Source: Paulownia fortunei
Lineage: Eukaryota; Streptophyta; Magnoliopsida; Lamiales; Paulowniaceae
Direction of reading: 5' to 3'
DNA: 64,000 nt
Assembly (NCBI GenBank): GCA_019321725.1
Contig: CM033121.1
Location: forward strand, 1,426,001-1,490,000
The translations under genes and the position numbers were made by a program. Below are positions 60,892 through 64,000 of this stretch, in pieces. Below the pieces are notes generated by a model. The model saw only the letters and a list, made by a program, of their open reading frames with translations, did no database searches and was not told the origin of the DNA. Numbering within the stretch: position 1 is the first letter of the stretch; every line of letters starts with the position of its first letter.

Positions 60892-63304
60892 TGAAAATTG
60901 AAACAGTGCTAATTCTAAATAATGAAAGTTCCCACCACATTGCTCTTGAAGTAAATTTTTCTACTTTTTTGTAATATTGAAATAGGCCTTTAAGTACTTG
61001 GTTGCTTACCTAGCGGTATTATAAAATAAAATAATAATTTTTTTTATATATATTTCAATGATTTGTAATTTCACTTGAATACTAACATGAAACCATATAT
61101 GTATTAATGACCAAATGTAAAATGAGAGTAATGGATATAGCACATCTTCAAAGACAAATTAATTTATTTATTTTTTCATAAAACGTTCGCATACATCATT
61201 AAATTAAAAATATCAATCATTAATAATTAATTAGTATTTAATAATTTATTTTTAATAATTATCTATAATTTATTACGAATTAATATTAAAATAATTAATT
61301 ACTCACACATAAGTGAGACTTGAACTTGCGAAATTATCACACTTTTACATTCCTAGTCGCTAATTGTGGCATTTTTTGACATAGGATTTTAGTGAGAAAA
61401 GAAATATATAAAAAAACTAATTTCTATCATGTTATCTTTTTGGATAAAATAATCGCTAAATTCAAATCCTCTTAAATTGTAACTGAATATAAAAAGAATA
61501 GATATACATGAATATGACTAGATAAATAGCTCGCATAATTATAAATGTAGATATAGATATATTTACTTTGCGTTTTCTTCCAAAACCAAATTAAAGTAAT
61601 TTTTTTTTAAAATTCTCAGCTTATAAAATCTAAAATTCCAACATTACACTACAAAATCAAGTTCTAATTATTATTTTTTAAGCTACATCAATAATTTATG
61701 CATGTAACTTATGTAGTCAAACTTACAATTTTCACAAGAAAGTCATAATTAAGTTCACATCCATGGCCAACAAATAGCATGTCAACTAGACACACATGTA
61801 ATGAATGTATCTTAGTTTGACTAATATTGTTGTAGAATAGGCTTAATCTAATCTCGGCAATTATAATACTGATTATGCAAGTTTTTCGCCGTTGTATTTA
61901 GTGAGAAACTCATGCAAACAGGATATTTTATTTTGTTTTATTTCAAAACTATGCTAACAGCATATATATATATATATATATATTGGAAGAAAACTTCAAT
62001 CATCACGTTCAAAAATAATAAATTATGTTCGACTTTTTATCATTATCCCTTCATTTAATTCATCTACTTTAAATAATTCGTTTTAACCAACTCAAAATTA
62101 AAGTTTCATCAATAATAAAATAAATATATATTATATTTGAATGAAAAAATTTGAATTTAAAAATGGTATTGCAGTGAAAAATTTCAAATGATTGAATATA
62201 AAATAAATTTAAAATTTATTTTAATAAGAGTTTTATAATTTAAAATATATTTTATTGTGAGATCATTCAACCAAATTCAATAAATTTAATTTTTTTACTT
62301 TTAAATCTATTAATTTAAATTAAGTATTATAAAATTTATTTCAATTTTTTTATTTTAATTTTATATTTTATTATATTTCGTATTACACTTTATAATATAT
62401 ATATTTAAAAAATATTTTACATATATAATTTTATCTGTAAAATATATTATAAAAAACAATAATAATTTTTTTTGAAGTGATATAAATTACCTGGCAAGTT
62501 TGTGGTGTAGGGTAGAAGGTGATCTAAATAGGCGTCTATGTCATGGGGAAGGGTGAGTTAAATTCTAGGCATAAAAGATGATGGGATGGTGATGAGATGG
62601 GATAGGATGGGGGTGGGGGGTGGGGTTGCTGGCAATGAAAAAGCAGTTCAAAGTAGGGATAAAAATTAAATTTTGTTAGGGGAAGAAATTAAATGGGAAT
62701 TAATTATAGAGGTTTTGCTTGGAAGTAACTACCTGCAAAGATGTCTGCAGGTGTTGGATAGCAGGATAAATTGTACGGGGCCCAGCTCAGCCACCACCTG
62801 TCTGCCACCGCAGCCCACATATGACTGCTATTTCATACGGCCGCGCCACCGCTCTGCAAACACAGTGGAGGCCTGGGATTCCCCTTTCGCCTTTGGTTTT
62901 AATTAGGCTGTGTTGGAGGGAAAGGTTTGCACGGAGGGACATAGGGTTGTGTTTGGCATTATTGTTTCCTTTTGTTTTTTTAATTATTTTTAGGAGATAT
63001 ATATTAGTTCAAAACTTTTATTTTATCTCATTCAAACCAATCATATATATATTTGATTAATAACGTACGTATTTAGATGGAGGGTTTGACATGAATCTAA
63101 AAAAATAATAAAAAATACTCACTGGCTTTATAATAAATTCAAAAAAAAACTTAAAAAATGAGGACTCCTCCCTTACAGAATTACTTGACACAAAAATTTG
63201 AAAATTTTAACCTATTTAATCTCAAAATGCCCATGAGCTCAACTGGAATCTGTGCTACTTCAAAGAAATCCAAATTCAATGTTAAACATGCATGAAATAC
63301 TGGA

Positions 63305-63424
63305 ATCAATAGACATACATACGTACCAAACAAGGGTACGTGTGTACCAAAGAGGGGTTGTGCTTTCACATAATCAATAGACATGCATATGTACTAAACA
63401 AGGGTACATATGTACCAAAAAGGG
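63305..63424. repeat. Two ~52 bp direct repeats, period 68 bp
   Basis: ATCAATAGACATACATACGT at 63305 and ATCAATAGACATGCATATGT at 63373, both continuing through a GTAC-rich stretch (accaaacaagggtac...gtgtaccaaa). Each unit contains several GGGTAC/GTACC inverted pairs. Confidence 0.8.
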
Positions 63425-63639
63425 TACAATAATCAAAATAGAATTATTTTTTTTTTCTTTGAAATATTTGAATTATTAATTATTTCTTTTTTCTTTTCAT
63501 AATTGTAAAAATCTCCCATTTATGTTTATCATATTTATAAAAAAAATTCATGTCGTTAGGGTTTTGGACAGAAATTGATGACACTGGCAAAAAAATTTAG
63601 TGAACTTTTTATTTTACCCTTAACTCAAATATAATTGTA

Positions 63640-63940
63640 TTTGGTGACCAAAATTATCTTTTGTATTTGAAACTTAGAGGGATGTAAAGACAATAACACA
63701 TACATAAAATGGTGAAAATATAATGAAATACTATTCTAAAAATATAATTGTGGATTAAAAAATTAGTTATTTGAGGGCAAAACATCAGTCTTTGGTGACC
63801 AAAATTATCTTTTGTATTTGAAACTTAGAGGGATGTAAGACAATAACACATACATAAAATGGTGAAAATATAATGAAATACTATTCTAAAAATATAATTG
63901 TGGATTAAAAAATTAGTTATTTGAGGGCAAAACATCAGTC
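63640..63940. repeat. Near-perfect tandem duplication of ~151 bp
   Basis: TTTGGTGACCAAAATTATCT begins at 63640 and again at 63791. The two copies differ by one A (aaag against aag), and a third copy begins (TTTGGTGG) at 63941 before diverging. The near identity indicates a recent event or an assembly artefact. Confidence 0.9.
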
Positions 63941-64000
63941 TTTGGTGGCTGTTTATAATCCTCTCAAATAAATATTAGAATGACAATCATTTCTTACATT

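Larger units (their letters stand above)
60492..64000. other. Upstream region of PAN, gene-free, with tandem repeats
   Basis: Mostly AT-rich. It includes a (TA)n run at 61962-61983 and a G-rich patch at 62585-62630 (several G3-G6 runs). A local GC-rich stretch at 62750-62890 contrasts with its surroundings but encodes nothing recognisable. The tandem repeats at 63305-63424 and 63640-63940 are listed separately. Confidence 0.5.

Noticed and set aside
61300..61360. GACTTGAACTTGCGAAA-type sequence resembling a tRNA T-arm
   Set aside because: No acceptor stem, D-arm or anticodon arm could be built around it.
62673..63060. Frames in the GC-rich patch upstream of PAN
   Set aside because: No similarity to a known protein and both overlapping frames look equally random; composition alone keeps them open.

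Overview
This is nuclear DNA from a dicot plant. The genes have many GT-AG introns, the intergenic DNA is AT-rich with microsatellites, and every recognisable protein is plant-specific or plant-like. The two NLR loci resemble the R1/late-blight-resistance type common in asterids (Solanaceae, Lamiales), so an asterid, perhaps a member of the Lamiales, is my best guess at low confidence. No rRNA, tRNA, CRISPR array, viral gene or complete autonomous transposon was recognised. Exon coordinates come from reading splice sites by eye and could be off by a base or two.

Layout. (1) 1-3437, +: 3' part of an uncharacterised multi-pass membrane protein, probably plastid-targeted, whose 5' end lies outside the window. 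(2) 3970-5125, -: plastid ribosomal protein PSRP-3 (Ycf65 family), convergent with gene 1. (3) 8986-11360 and 13414-15706, +: tandem pair of ALMT9-clade malate/anion channel genes with matching six-exon structure. The first appears to have lost its conserved C-terminal tail through a small frameshift. (4) 19195-28009, +: complete 12-exon gene for the PP2A scaffold subunit A (587 aa). A degenerate but open copy of exon 10, with its own splice acceptor, lies directly upstream of that exon. (5) 30275-31291, -: intronless GID1-like carboxylesterase. (6) 34455-35647, -: four-exon PLAC8/PCR (fw2.2-like) Cys-rich membrane protein. (7) 36624-40782 and 46802-50614, -: two R1-type CC-NB-ARC-LRR loci, both broken. 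The first has two in-frame stops and a frameshift, the second two frameshifts. The first carries seven tandem ~19-residue repeats rich in the pattern HLEWL near its N terminus. (8) A small plant-specific protein family with an FYxEL(R/K)RQ motif occurs twice around the NLRs: a decayed copy at 44828-45019 (-) and a longer copy at 55422-55942 (+) that seems to carry a one-base frameshift. (9) 56422-60161, -: 11-exon TGA-class bZIP factor that I identify as a PERIANTHIA (PAN) orthologue, with a cluster of three G-boxes about 300 bp upstream of its start.

The genes form no pathway; this is ordinary plant gene neighbourhood. The western half (1-36 kb) is housekeeping and transport genes. The centre (36-55 kb) is a decaying resistance-gene cluster in repeat-rich DNA. 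The eastern end is a floral regulator with a long repeat-containing upstream region.

The observations most worth following are the duplicated PP2A-A exon, the 19-residue repeat block in the NLR, the ALMT C-terminal frameshift, the paired small-protein loci, and a strong G-quadruplex motif just after the carboxylesterase stop codon.
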